Source of the DNA: G963666705 sp963666705 | GTDB taxonomy: Bacteria > Pseudomonadota > Alphaproteobacteria > CADEGL01 | Reading direction: 5' to 3' | Assembly (NCBI GenBank): GCA_963666705.2 | Contig: CAXXKO010000014.1 | Coordinates: 1 to 64,000 of the forward strand | DNA: 64,000 bases | Shown: positions 40,309 through 49,146 of the stretch, piece by piece | Numbering within the stretch: position 1 is the first letter of the stretch | Layout of the letters: each line of letters opens with the position of its first letter | The notes under the pieces: model-generated | Databases searched by the model: none | Told to the model about the DNA's origin: nothing | What the model saw: only the letters and a program-made list of their open reading frames with translations | Program-made: the position numbers and the translations under genes

Positions 40309-41639
40309 TTGCGCATCCTCGGGCTGTCCGCCTTCTACCACGACAGCGCCGCGGCCCTGGTCGAGGACGGCCGCGTCGTCGCCGCCGCCCAGGAGGAGCG
40401 CTTCACGCGCAAGAAGCACGATGCCGGCTTCCCCCGCCACGCCATCGCCTATTGCCTGGAAGAGGCCGGCACCGGGCTCGGCGGCATCGACTACGTCGCC
40501 TTCTACGACAAGCCGTTCCTCAAGTTCGAGCGCCTGTTGGAGACCTACGTCGCCTTCGCCCCGCGCGGCTTCCGCTCGTTCCGCGTGGCGATCCCGGTCT
40601 GGCTCAAGGAAAAGCTGTTTCAAAAGAGCCTGTTGCGCAAAGAGCTCGAGACCTACGATGCGAGCTTCGACTGGCAAGCCCGCCTCCTCTTCGCCGAGCA
40701 CCCCCAGAGCCACGCGGCGAGCGCCTTCTACGCCTCCCCCTTCGAGGAGGCGGTGGTGCTGACCATGGACGGGGTCGGCGAATGGGCCACCACCTCGGTC
40801 GGCCACGGGCGCGGCAACCGGCTCGAGATGACCAAGGAGATCCACTTCCCCCATTCGCTCGGCCTGCTCTATTCCGCCTTCACGGCCTACACCGGCTTCA
40901 AGGTCAATTCGGGCGAGTACAAGGTCATGGGCCTCGCGCCCTACGGCGAGCCCAAATACGCCGGGCGCATCCTCGATCACCTGATCGACCTCAAGGCCGA
41001 CGGCTCTTTCCGCCTCGACCTCGGCTATTTCGACTACTGCACCGGCCTCACCATGACCAACGGGCGCTTCCACGACCTCTGCGGCGGCCCGCCGCGCGAC
41101 CCCTCGGCCCGCCTCACCCAGCGCGACATGGACCTCGCGGCCTCGGTGCAGGCGGTGGTCGAGGAGGTGGTCCTGCGCCTGACCCGCGCGCTCGCGGCCG
41201 AGACCGGCGCGCCCAACCTGTGCCTCGCGGGCGGCGTCGCGCTCAACTGCGTCGCCAACGGCAAGGTCCTGCGCGACGGCCGCTTCGAGAACATCTGGAT
41301 CCAGCCCGCGGCGGGCGACGCCGGCGGCGCCCTGGGGGCGGCGCTCACGGCCTATTACTCCTACCAGGGCCAGCCGCGGGACGTGCGTGCCACCGGCGCC
41401 GACGCCATGCAGGGCTCCTACCTCGGCCCCTCCTACCCCCAGGCCGAGATCGAGCGGCGCCTCGCGGCCGCGGGTGCGAAGTACGCGGTGCTGGACGAGG
41501 CCGGCCTCATCGCGGCCACGGCCGAGGCCCTCGAGGGCGGTCTCGCCGTGGGCTGGTTCCAAGGCCGCATGGAGTTCGGGCCGCGGGCGCTCGGCGCGCG
41601 CTCGATCCTCGGCGACGCGCGCTCGCCCACCATGCAGTC
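40309..41639 (+). pseudogene. NodU/CmcH-type carbamoyltransferase, 3' end lost to IS21
   Basis: It starts at TTG 40309 (RILGLSAFYHDSAAALVEDG), the standard N terminus of this family. It then has AAAQEERFTRKKHD, VLTMDGVGEWATTSVG and CLAGGVALNCVANGKV, so the N-terminal Kae1/YgjD-like domain that makes and transfers the carbamoyl group is complete. The C-terminal domain begins (FGPRALGARSILGDAR) but the frame is replaced after SPTMQS by the IS21 end at 41640. About 130 residues are missing and are not found elsewhere in the window. Carbamoyltransferases of this type modify sugars or secondary metabolites, and the SxtJ/DUF5989 pair is a common partner. The enzyme is probably inactive. Confidence 0.9.
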
Positions 41640-41757
41640 TGAGAACGGCAGAGCAATAATCCCCCACTGAAGCGGCCGGTCGATCCGGCTGCGGCGGACC
41701 AAAATGGGACCGCGTATAGCCTTCTGTCAGGGTTGCTCTGACTGGAAGGCGGGGGGG

Positions 41758-43257
41758 ATGTATCGGGTGGAGTTGTACGCACGGGTTCGGCGGGCGTGTC
41801 ATGTCGAGGGGATGAGCACCCGCGAGGCCTCGCGGGTGTTTGGTGTAGACCGCAAGACGGTCCGTAAGATGCTGTCGTTCTCGGTGCCGCCAGGGTATCG
41901 CCGAAGCGCGCCGCCGAGGCGGCCAAAGCTGGGTCCGTTCACGGGAATCATCGATCGGATCTTGGAAGACGATCGGACCAGCCACCGCAAGCAACGGCAC
42001 ACTGCGAAGCGCATCTTCGACCGCCTCCGGGACGAGTACGGTTTCACGGGCGGCTACACCATCGTGAAGGACTACGTTCGTGAGCAGGGGCTTCGGTCGC
42101 GTGAGGTGTTCGTGCCACTCTCCCATTCCCCCGGTCACGCCCAGGCGGACTTCGGCGAAGCGATGGCGGTGATCGGCGGCGCGTTACGGAAGATCCACTT
42201 CCTTGCCTTCGACCTTCCCCACAGTGATGGTTGCTTTGTTGCGGCCTATCCGGCGGAGACGACCGAAGCATTCTGCGATGGCCACAACGCGGCGTTTGCC
42301 TTCTTCGGCGGCGTCCCCCGATCCATCCTGTACGACAACACCAAGCTGGCGGTTGCCCGGATCCTGGGCGATGGGAAGCGGCAGCGAACGCGCGTCTTCA
42401 CGGAGCTTCAGTCCCACTATCTGTTCGAGGACAGGTTCGGCCGGCCGGGCAAGGGCAACGACAAGGGCAAGGTCGAGGGACTGGTCGGCTTCATCCGGCG
42501 GAACTTCCTGGTCCCCGTCCCGCGTGCCGAGAGCTTCGCGGCCCTCAACGATGCTCTCGCCGAACAGTGCCGCCGGCGCCAGGCGGCGCGGCTGCGGGGC
42601 CACAAGGAGACCATCGGCGAGCGTCTCGAGCGGGATCGTCAAGTTCTCTTGCCATTGCCGCCTGCTCCCTATGATGCCTGCGATAAGCGCCCTGGACGGG
42701 CGAGTTCGCTGTCGCTGGTGCGTTACCGCAGCAACGACTATTCCGTGCCCGTGGCCTACGGCCACCGTGAGGTGCTCATCCGGGGCTACGTCGATGAGGT
42801 GGTGATCAGCTGCGGGGCCGAGGTGATCGCCCGGCACCGCCGGTCCTACGACAGCGAGGACCTGATCTTCGACCCGCTGCATTACCTGCCCTTGATCGAG
42901 CAGAAGATCGGCGCCCTCGACCAGGCCGCGCCATTGGCGGGCTGGGACCTGCCCGAGGCCTTCATCACTCTGCGGCGGCTCCTCGAAGCTCGTATGGGCA
43001 AGGCAGGCAAGCGCGAGTACGTCCAGGTGCTCCGTCTACTGGAGACCTTCCGGCTCGAGGAGGTCGAGGGTGCGGTCGGCGACGCCCTGCGGCTCGGCGC
43101 AATCGGCTTTGATGCGGTGAAGCACCTGGTACTGTGCCGCATCGAGCGGCGGCCGCCCAGGCTCAACCTCGACGTCTATCCGTATCTGCCGCGCGCCCGG
43201 GTCGCGATGACGTCCGCCAAGTCGTACATGAGCCTGCTGTCGGGGCTCGGCGCATGA
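41758..43257 (+). CDS. istA: IS21-family transposase IstA
   Basis: 499 residues from the ATG at 41758 (YRVELYARVRRACHVEGMST), preceded by GGGGGGG. An N-terminal helix-turn-helix (TREASRVFGVDRKTVRKML) is followed by the DDE integrase core, with HAQADFGEA, SILYDNTKLAV and GKGNDKGKVEGLVGFIRRNF, and an IS21-type C-terminal domain (SLSLVRYRSNDYSVPVAYGH). It is intact. The stop overlaps the istB start (ATGA). It is similar to the truncated IstA at 44210. Confidence 0.93.
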   Translation: MYRVELYARVRRACHVEGMSTREASRVFGVDRKTVRKMLSFSVPPGYRRSAPPRRPKLGPFTGIIDRILEDDRTSHRKQRHTAKRIFDRLRDEYGFTGGYTIVKDYVREQGLRSREVFVPLSHSPGHAQADFGEAMAVIGGALRKIHFLAFDLPHSDGCFVAAYPAETTEAFCDGHNAAFAFFGGVPRSILYDNTKLAVARILGDGKRQRTRVFTELQSHYLFEDRFGRPGKGNDKGKVEGLVGFIRRNFLVPVPRAESFAALNDALAEQCRRRQAARLRGHKETIGERLERDRQVLLPLPPAPYDACDKRPGRASSLSLVRYRSNDYSVPVAYGHREVLIRGYVDEVVISCGAEVIARHRRSYDSEDLIFDPLHYLPLIEQKIGALDQAAPLAGWDLPEAFITLRRLLEARMGKAGKREYVQVLRLLETFRLEEVEGAVGDALRLGAIGFDAVKHLVLCRIERRPPRLNLDVYPYLPRARVAMTSAKSYMSLLSGLGA

Positions 43258-44018
43258 CCGACACACCGCAAGTGCTGCTCGCCCACCACCTCGAGACGCT
43301 GAAGCTGCCGACCTTCCTGCGCGAGTACGACAAGATCGCCCGGCAGTGCGCCTCGGAAGGCGTCGATCACGTCCGCTACCTGTTGAGACTCGCCGAGCTC
43401 GAGCTGATCGACCGCGAGCGCCGCATGGTCGAGCGGCGCATCAAGGCGGCGCGCTTCCCCGTGGTCAAGAGCCTCGACAGCTTCGACTTCAAGGTCATCC
43501 CCTCGCTCAACAAGGCGCTGGTCCTGGAGCTGGCCCGCTGCGAGTACATCGAGCGCCGCGAGAACCTCATCGCGCTCGGCAACAGTGGGACCGGCAAGAC
43601 CCACATCGCCCTCGGTCTCGGCCTGGCGGCCTGCCAGAAGGGCCTCTCGGTCGGCTTCATCACCGCCGCCGCGCTGGTCCACGAACTCATCGAGGCCCGC
43701 GATGACAAGCAGCTGCTGAGGTTCCAGAAGAAGCTCGCCACCTACAAGCTTCTGATCGTCGACGAACTCGGCTTCGTGCCGCTGTCGAAGACCGGCGCCG
43801 AGCTGTTGTTCGAGGTGTTCAGCCAACGCTACGAGCGGGGCTCGACCCTGGTCACCACCAATCTGCCCTTCGACGAATGGACCGAGGTGTTCGGCTCCGA
43901 GCGCCTCACCGGCGCGCTCCTCGATCGCCTCACCCACCACGTCAACATCCTCGAGATGAACGGTGACAGCTACAGGCTCAACCAGAGCCGCAGGCGTCAA
44001 ACCCCGACTGCTAACTGA
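43254..44018 (+). CDS. istB: IS21-family helper ATPase IstB
   Basis: 254 residues from the ATG overlapping istA by 4 bp. AAA+ ATPase features: Walker A GNSGTGKTHIALG near residue 106, Walker B KLLIVDELGFVPLS near 165, and sensor region STLVTTNLPFDEWTEVF. It acts with IstA, assembling on target DNA before strand transfer. It is intact, so copy A may still be mobile. Confidence 0.94.
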   Translation: MTDTPQVLLAHHLETLKLPTFLREYDKIARQCASEGVDHVRYLLRLAELELIDRERRMVERRIKAARFPVVKSLDSFDFKVIPSLNKALVLELARCEYIERRENLIALGNSGTGKTHIALGLGLAACQKGLSVGFITAAALVHELIEARDDKQLLRFQKKLATYKLLIVDELGFVPLSKTGAELLFEVFSQRYERGSTLVTTNLPFDEWTEVFGSERLTGALLDRLTHHVNILEMNGDSYRLNQSRRRQTPTAN

Positions 44019-44209
44019 ACCGACCACCCAGCCCACGCTTGACCCCGTGGGCCCACAGGTCCCTCCCGCGCGCGCCGCCGCGTCAGCCTGTTGAGGGCAC
44101 GCCGCGTCGCGCGCGGGGCCCTCCCGTGGACTACGGGGACAAGCCCGCAGCCGCCAAGCGGTCCCTTCTTACACCGCCGAGGTGGTCCCTTTTTGCTCCG
44201 CCATTGACA

Positions 44210-45543
44210 CGCAGGGCGTCCTTCACCGCGCCGTGAAGCACCTCGAGATCGAAGGTCTCCACAAGCTGAAGGACCTGGACGTATTCCCGCTTGCCGGCCT
44301 TGCCCATGCGCGCCTCCAGGAGACGGCGCAGGGTTGGGAAGGCATCAGGCAGTTCCCATCCGGCTAGCGGCGCGGCCTGATCCAGGGCACCGATCTTGTG
44401 CTCCAGCAAAGGCAGGTAGTGGATCGGATCGAAGACCATGTCTTCCCGGTCGTAGGAACGGGGGTGTCGGGCAATGATCCCGGCGCCGCAACCGATAACC
44501 ACCTCGTGGACATAGCCACGGATCCAGACTTCCTGATGGCCGTAGGCGACGGGCACGGAATAGTCATTCGTCCGGTAGCGCACCAGGGACAGCGAGTTGA
44601 CCCGCGTGCCCTGCTTGTCGCACGCGTCGAACGGTGCCGGCAGTGGCCTCTTCAACGCTTCGCGGTCACGCACAAACCGTTCGCCGATGCTCTCGCGGTG
44701 GCCGCGCAGGACGTTGCCTTGCCGGTTGCGGCATTGCTCTTCCAGGTGGCCATTGAAGGCGTCCCAGCTCGCGAACCGGGGAAGCGGCGTCATGAAGTTC
44801 CGCCGGGCATAGCCGACCACCCCCTCCACATTGCCTTTGTCGTTACCCTTGCCGGGACGGCCGTAGCGGTCCTCGAAGAGGTAATGGGACTGCAGCCCGC
44901 TGAACGCCCGCGTTCGTTGCCGCGTGCCATCTGACAAGATGCGCGACACCAGACACTTGTCGTTGTCGTAAAGAATCGATTGGGGAACGCCGCCGAAAAA
45001 AACAAAGGCTCTGTTGTGCCCGTCCAGCCAGGCCTCCGTCGTCGCCGCCGGGTAGGCCGCAACGAAGCAGGCATCGCTGTGGGGAAGTGTCATGACGAAA
45101 AAATGCGCCCGATACTTGACGCCGGCGATGATCGCATCCGCCTCGCCAAAGTCCGCTCGAGCATGGCCCGGAGGATGTGACAACGGCACAAACATCTCAC
45201 GCCGACGAAGGCGCCGTTCCCGAACGTAATCCTTCACGATGGTCTCTTTGCCCGTGAAGCCATGTTCGTCGCGAAGGCGCTCGAATATACACTTCGCCGT
45301 GTGGTGCTGCTTACGGTGAACCGTTCGGTCCTCCTCCAGAATACGGTCGATGATATCCGTGAAGGGGGCCAGTTTCGGGCGTTTCGGTGGCTGGCGTCGC
45401 CGATATCCCGGCGGTTCCGAATGCCGCAGCATCTTCCTCACCGTCTCGCGCGCAATGCCAAACCGACTTGCCGCCTCTCGCTGGCTCAGACCATCAACAT
45501 GGCAGGCCAGCCGAACGCGCAGATATAGGTCCACGGTGTACAT
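44210..45543 (-). pseudogene. IS21-family IstA, C terminus removed
   Basis: About 445 residues from the ATG at 45543 (MYTVDLYLRVRLACHVDGLS). It has the helix-turn-helix REAASRFGIARETVRKML, HARADFGEADAI, SILYDNDKCLVSR and GKGNDKGNVEGVVGYARRNF. It is homologous throughout to the copy A IstA. The homology stops at KDALR, where the copy A right end takes over and adds an unrelated tail to 44131. The DDE core is complete but istB is absent, so it is unlikely to be active alone. Confidence 0.88.
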
Positions 45544-45657
45544 CCTCCCGCCTTCCATCTCAAAAAAGATCGAAGGCTGCAGGTGGCAGAGTTTTACTCC
45601 GCCCGCGGCTGGGAAATCCCGCCGCTTCCGTGGACTAATTTGTCACCGCCGTTCTCA
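44210..45657 (-). mobile_element. Truncated IS21-family element (copy B)
   Basis: It lies on the minus strand with its left end at 45657 (TGAGAACGGCGGTGACAAAT inward, matching the copy A left end TGAGAACGGCAGAGC). The element is cut at 44210 by copy A, so the end of istA, all of istB and the right end are missing. It interrupts a glutathione S-transferase gene after codon 38. Confidence 0.85.
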
Positions 45658-45771
45658 CTGGCCGCCGTCGCGCAGGTCGATCTGGACCGTCTCGAGCGCA
45701 ATCCCCTTCTCCGCCGCGAAGATACGCACCCGCCTGGGGTTGGGTGCGGCGTGAAAATCGTAAAGCTTCAT
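45658..45771 (-). pseudogene. Glutathione S-transferase, N-terminal 38 codons only
   Basis: It reads MKLYDFHAAPNPRRVRIFAA then EKGIALETVQIDLRDGGQ, the thioredoxin-fold start of a cytosolic glutathione S-transferase, including the conserved NPRRVRIF region. After GGQ the frame meets the IS21 copy B end, which begins with TGA. The rest of the gene is not in the window. Confidence 0.8.
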
Positions 45772-45914
45772 GATGGCCGCCTTCTCTACATGCCCTTGCC
45801 CGGCCGCGTCCTGACCTCCGTCACAGCCCGGGCGCCTGCCCTCACTCTAAGCCCTGGCCCGCCGATGTCCACCCGCGGCCGGCGCCAAAGACGCGCCCGT
45901 TCCCTGGCCGATCG

Positions 45915-46184
45915 CTAGTACCCACTTTCATAATTCCGTGTGCCATACGACGGCGCCCCGAGGTTCCCGGCTAGGAGCGTGGCGCGCCGTGATGCCGGGG
46001 CATCACAAGCGTCGCGCGACGACGTTCGGGGGCCTCGGGGCGCCGCCCTGCGGGTCGCTTTTCCCGCCCCCTCGGGGCGTCGAGGACACTTGACGATGCC
46101 CCGGCATCGCCAGCGCGCCCCCTCCTGCCGAGGAGACGGGAAAAGCGATCGTATGGCACACGGAATTATGAAAGTGGGTACTAG
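45915..46184. repeat. Structured repeat family A, copy 2 (inverted relative to the others)
   Basis: 270 bp with CTAG at both ends and 34-bp inverted ends beginning TACCCACTTTCATAATTCCG. Arm 1 closes with GGCGCCCCGAGG pairing with CCTCGGGGCGCC around CTAGGAGCG and the GTGATGCCGGGGCATCAC hairpin. Arm 2 closes with CGCTTTTCCCG pairing with CGGGAAAAGCG around CGATGCCCCGGCATCG. The frames open across it in several registers look spurious. Confidence 0.9.
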
Positions 46185-46299
46185 TCCCCGGCCCGGCCAG
46201 GAAACTGCCGCGAGCTGGCGGCCCAGGCAAGAAACTTCCGCGGCGGGCGTATGGGCACATGCTGCCATGCGTGGTCATCGGGAAGAGGGAGAGGGACAG

Positions 46300-46578
46300 A
46301 TGCGCAGGATCCTGTGCGTGGCGCTGATCGCGCTGTTTTCACTGACCGCGACCGCCCAGGCGCAAGAGGCGGCTCCCGTCGAACAATCCTCCAACGACTG
46401 GCGGTATGTCGCCATCGGCGTCGGCGTGCTGGCCGGCGTCTTGATCGTCGATGCCCTGACGCTGGGCGCGATGACGCCCTTGGTCATTGTCGTGGGCAGC
46501 CAATTCATGGGCGCCGTCGCCGAGGCTCCGGCCGCGATGGGGCTGGCGGGGAACGGAGCGCCTGCTGGCGCGTTTTGA
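46300..46578 (+). CDS. Small exported membrane protein, unrecognised
   Basis: 92 residues from an ATG preceded by GAGGGACAG. The signal peptide MRRILCVALIALFSLTATAQ ends AQA. A short polar stretch follows, then two hydrophobic segments (YVAIGVGVLAGVLIVDALTL and MTPLVIVVGSQFMGAVAEAP). It ends in small residues. No family is recognised. It lies 116 bp after repeat A copy 2, whose outer arm could be part of its leader. Confidence 0.6.
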   Translation: MRRILCVALIALFSLTATAQAQEAAPVEQSSNDWRYVAIGVGVLAGVLIVDALTLGAMTPLVIVVGSQFMGAVAEAPAAMGLAGNGAPAGAF

Positions 46579-46885
46579 GGCGGCGGCGGCATGGCCGCCA
46601 AGGTGGGAGCCATGGCTCCCAACGCCGCGGTAGGCGTGCCCGGCCGCTGAGGCGTGGCGGTCGTCGGGGCGGAACTGGGCGTCCGATCCAGGCGGCCGTG
46701 GTGCGAAGCGCGGCGTCCGGGTAAGGGGAAAGCCGTCGAGGCCCGGTGACGCTCCCGTCGCGCCGGGCCCCGGGAGGCCGGCTCGGGAAAGCGACGCCTG
46801 AGCCACCGATCCCCACTCGCCGTTGCGCCGAGGACATGGGTGCCCCACACTGCCGCGATCGAGGGCACGGGAGATGGAGGCTGAC
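46579..46885. other. Gene-free stretch before the luciferase-like gene
   Basis: 307 bases, GC-rich, with no gene or recognised RNA. It presumably contains the promoter of the downstream gene, but I cannot point to one. Confidence 0.4.
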
Positions 46886-47911
46886 ATGCGCTTCGGGGTG
46901 GCGGTTACGGGGGAATTCTTGCCGGCGCGGCTCATCGGGCTCGTCCGGCTCATCGAGGATTTGGGCTTCGACCAGGTGTGGGTCCCCGACGAGCGCTTTC
47001 ACCGCGACGTCTACGTCAACATGACGCTTACTGCCTGCAACACCGATGCGATTCAGATCGGCTGCATGGTGACCGACCCCTACGTCCGTCACCCGGCGCT
47101 CACGGCCGTGGCCGCGGCGACGGTGGACGAGCTGAGCGGCAACCGCCTCACCCTCGGCTTCGGCGCCGGCATCAGCGGCTTCGCCGAGATGGGGATCGAG
47201 CGCATCCGCCCCGCGCGCGCCATCAAGGAGGCGGTCGAGCTCATCCACCGCCTCACCCGTGGCGAGGAGGCGGTGACCCTCGAGGGCGACATCATCGGCT
47301 TTAAGGACGGGCAGATGGATTTCACGCCGCCGCGCCCGGTCCAGATCTTCGTCTGCGGCCGCGGCCCGCGCGTGCTCGAGATGGCGGGCGAGGTCGGCGA
47401 CGGCGCCGTGATCGGCAGCTTCTGCTCGCAAGCGGGCATCCGCTACGGCCTCGATCATATCGCGCGCGGCGCGGCGCGGGCGGGCCGCGACGCGGCGGCG
47501 ATCCCCAAGGTGTCGTGGCTCTACACCTCCGTCTCCGCCGACGGGGCGGCGGCCAAGGACGCGGTGCGGGTGGGCGTCGCCGTCGCCATGCGCGGCAGCC
47601 GCAACATCCTGGAGAAGATCGGCGTCACCCTGCCGGCCGACGTGCTGGCCTTCATGGACGAGCGTGGCTACCGCTTCGAGCGCGGCCAGCTGACGGAGCT
47701 CGGCGCCCTGTTGCCCGACGACATGCTCGACCAGTTCTCCCTCGCCGGCACGCCCGAGGAGGTGACGGAGAAGCTGATCGCGATCGGCCGCCTCGGCATC
47801 CATCACGCGGCCATGTGGCCCTTCCCCGCGAAGGGCGTGGGCCTCGACGAGACCCTGCGCCTGCTCGCCAAGGAGGTCGTCCCGGCGGTCCAGGCCGGCC
47901 TCGACGCGTGA
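46886..47911 (+). CDS. LLM-class (luciferase-like) flavin-dependent oxidoreductase
   Basis: 341 residues starting MRFGVAVTGEFLPARLIGLV. The bacterial luciferase-like TIM barrel shows in LGFDQVWVPDERFHRDVYV, GCMVTDPYVRHPALTAVAAA, RLTLGFGAGISGFAEMG and IFVCGRGPRVLEMAGEVGDG. It is close in type to methylene-tetrahydromethanopterin-reductase-like members, which use F420 or FMN; which one applies here cannot be decided. GGAGGCTGAC precedes the ATG. The next gene starts 31 bp downstream on the same strand. Confidence 0.88.
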   Translation: MRFGVAVTGEFLPARLIGLVRLIEDLGFDQVWVPDERFHRDVYVNMTLTACNTDAIQIGCMVTDPYVRHPALTAVAAATVDELSGNRLTLGFGAGISGFAEMGIERIRPARAIKEAVELIHRLTRGEEAVTLEGDIIGFKDGQMDFTPPRPVQIFVCGRGPRVLEMAGEVGDGAVIGSFCSQAGIRYGLDHIARGAARAGRDAAAIPKVSWLYTSVSADGAAAKDAVRVGVAVAMRGSRNILEKIGVTLPADVLAFMDERGYRFERGQLTELGALLPDDMLDQFSLAGTPEEVTEKLIAIGRLGIHHAAMWPFPAKGVGLDETLRLLAKEVVPAVQAGLDA

Positions 47912-47942
47912 TGCCCAGCATCCGCGCGGTGGGGCTGGGGAG

Positions 47943-49118
47943 ATGCGCCCGGCTCGCTTGAGCGCACGAGCCCGCGGGCGGCCGCCGCGACGGGCCGTCT
48001 ATATCCTGCTTGCGTTTATCGTGGCCGCCCTCCCGGGCTGCGCCCGGCGCCATTTCGAGGCGGTCGACATCCTCATGGACCTGCGGTCGCCGGACGCGGA
48101 CGAGGCTGTCGCGCCGGTGCCCATCCGGTACAGCCGGGACGGCCGTCACTACCGCGCCGACCTGCATGCCAGCACAGGGGGTGGAACGATCGCCGCAATC
48201 GTGCTGGTTCCCGGCGTCGCCGCGAAGGGCAAGGACGACCCCCGCCTCCTACACCTCGCGCGCATGCTCACACGCGCCGGGTTCGACGTCCTCGTCCCCG
48301 ACATTCCCAACCTCCGCGCGCTCGAGGTCCGGCCTGGGGACGCGCGCCACATCGCCGATGCCGTCCTCGAGCTGTCCGAGCACGGCGGCGGTGGGCGCTG
48401 CGTGGGGCTCGCCGCCGTCTCCTACGCGGTGGGGCCGGCGGTCCTGGCGGCGCTCGACCCGCGGGTGCGGGACCGGGTCGCCTTCGTCCTCGGCATCGGC
48501 GGCTATTACGACCTCTCGGCGATGGTGACTTTCCTCACGACCGGCCACTACCGGGGCGGCGATGACCTTGCGTGGCGGCGCCTGCCGGTCGAGCCCCGGG
48601 CCAAGTGGCTGTTCGCGCTCGCCAACGCGGGCCGCGTCCAGGACCCCGGCGACCGGGACTTGCTGCGCGCCATGGCCCGGCGCAAGCTCGCCGAGCCCAC
48701 GGCCGACATCGCCGACCTCGCGACCGGGCTCGGGACGGAAGGGACGGCGGTCCATGCGCTCCTCGAAAACACCGAGCCGGGCCGCGTAGCTGCCCTGATC
48801 GCGGCGCTGCCGGCGGCAATTCGCGCCGACCTCGAGGCCCTCGACCTCTCCGCCCGCGACCTGCGCCCCCTCGCCGGCCGACTGATCCTGATCCACGGCC
48901 GCGATGACAGGCTGGTGCCGGCGGATGAAAGCCGCCGCCTCGCCGCGGCCGTTGGCCCGGACCGGGCCGAGGTCTACCTGGTTGATGCCCTGTTCCACGC
49001 CGACTTGGATGGGTTCGGCGTCGTGGACGCCCTCACCCTCTGGGACGCGGTCGTCCGCGTCCTCCGCGAGCGCGACCGCATGGGGGATACGGCGACGGAA
49101 GGCGACGGGTGCCCCTGA
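47943..49118 (+). CDS. Alpha/beta-hydrolase lipoprotein
   Basis: 391 residues. After a basic N terminus a hydrophobic stretch and lipobox (LLAFIVAALPGC) predict a lipoprotein. The fold shows AIVLVPGVAAKGKDDPRLLH and LTRAGFDVLVPDIPNL. The nucleophile elbow is a variant, LAAVSYAVG, with Ala in place of the usual first Gly. Next come LILIHGRDDRLVP with the catalytic Asp and LFHADLDGFG with a candidate His. The substrate is unknown. Confidence 0.75.
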   Translation: MRPARLSARARGRPPRRAVYILLAFIVAALPGCARRHFEAVDILMDLRSPDADEAVAPVPIRYSRDGRHYRADLHASTGGGTIAAIVLVPGVAAKGKDDPRLLHLARMLTRAGFDVLVPDIPNLRALEVRPGDARHIADAVLELSEHGGGGRCVGLAAVSYAVGPAVLAALDPRVRDRVAFVLGIGGYYDLSAMVTFLTTGHYRGGDDLAWRRLPVEPRAKWLFALANAGRVQDPGDRDLLRAMARRKLAEPTADIADLATGLGTEGTAVHALLENTEPGRVAALIAALPAAIRADLEALDLSARDLRPLAGRLILIHGRDDRLVPADESRRLAAAVGPDRAEVYLVDALFHADLDGFGVVDALTLWDAVVRVLRERDRMGDTATEGDGCP

Positions 49119-49146
49119 GCGGCGGCGAACTATTATATGATGGGGT

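Larger units (their letters stand above)
41640..44209 (+). mobile_element. IS21-family insertion sequence (copy A)
   Basis: 2570 bp with left end TGAGAACGGCAGAGCAATAA and right end read inward TGTCAATGGCGGAGCAAAAA, an imperfect terminal repeat. It carries istA and istB. Flanking bases do not match (CATGCAGTC on the left, CGCAGGGCG on the right), so no target duplication is present. The left flank is the carbamoyltransferase; the right flank is inside another IS21 copy. That indicates rearrangement after insertion. Confidence 0.88.

Noticed and set aside
45940..46299. Open frames running through repeat A (starting MPYDGAPRFPARSVARRDAG) that recur at each copy
   Set aside because: They exist because the repeat is GC-rich and palindromic. 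Frames are open on both strands, the sequence is arginine/proline-rich, and no ribosome binding site is consistent. They are best treated as spurious.
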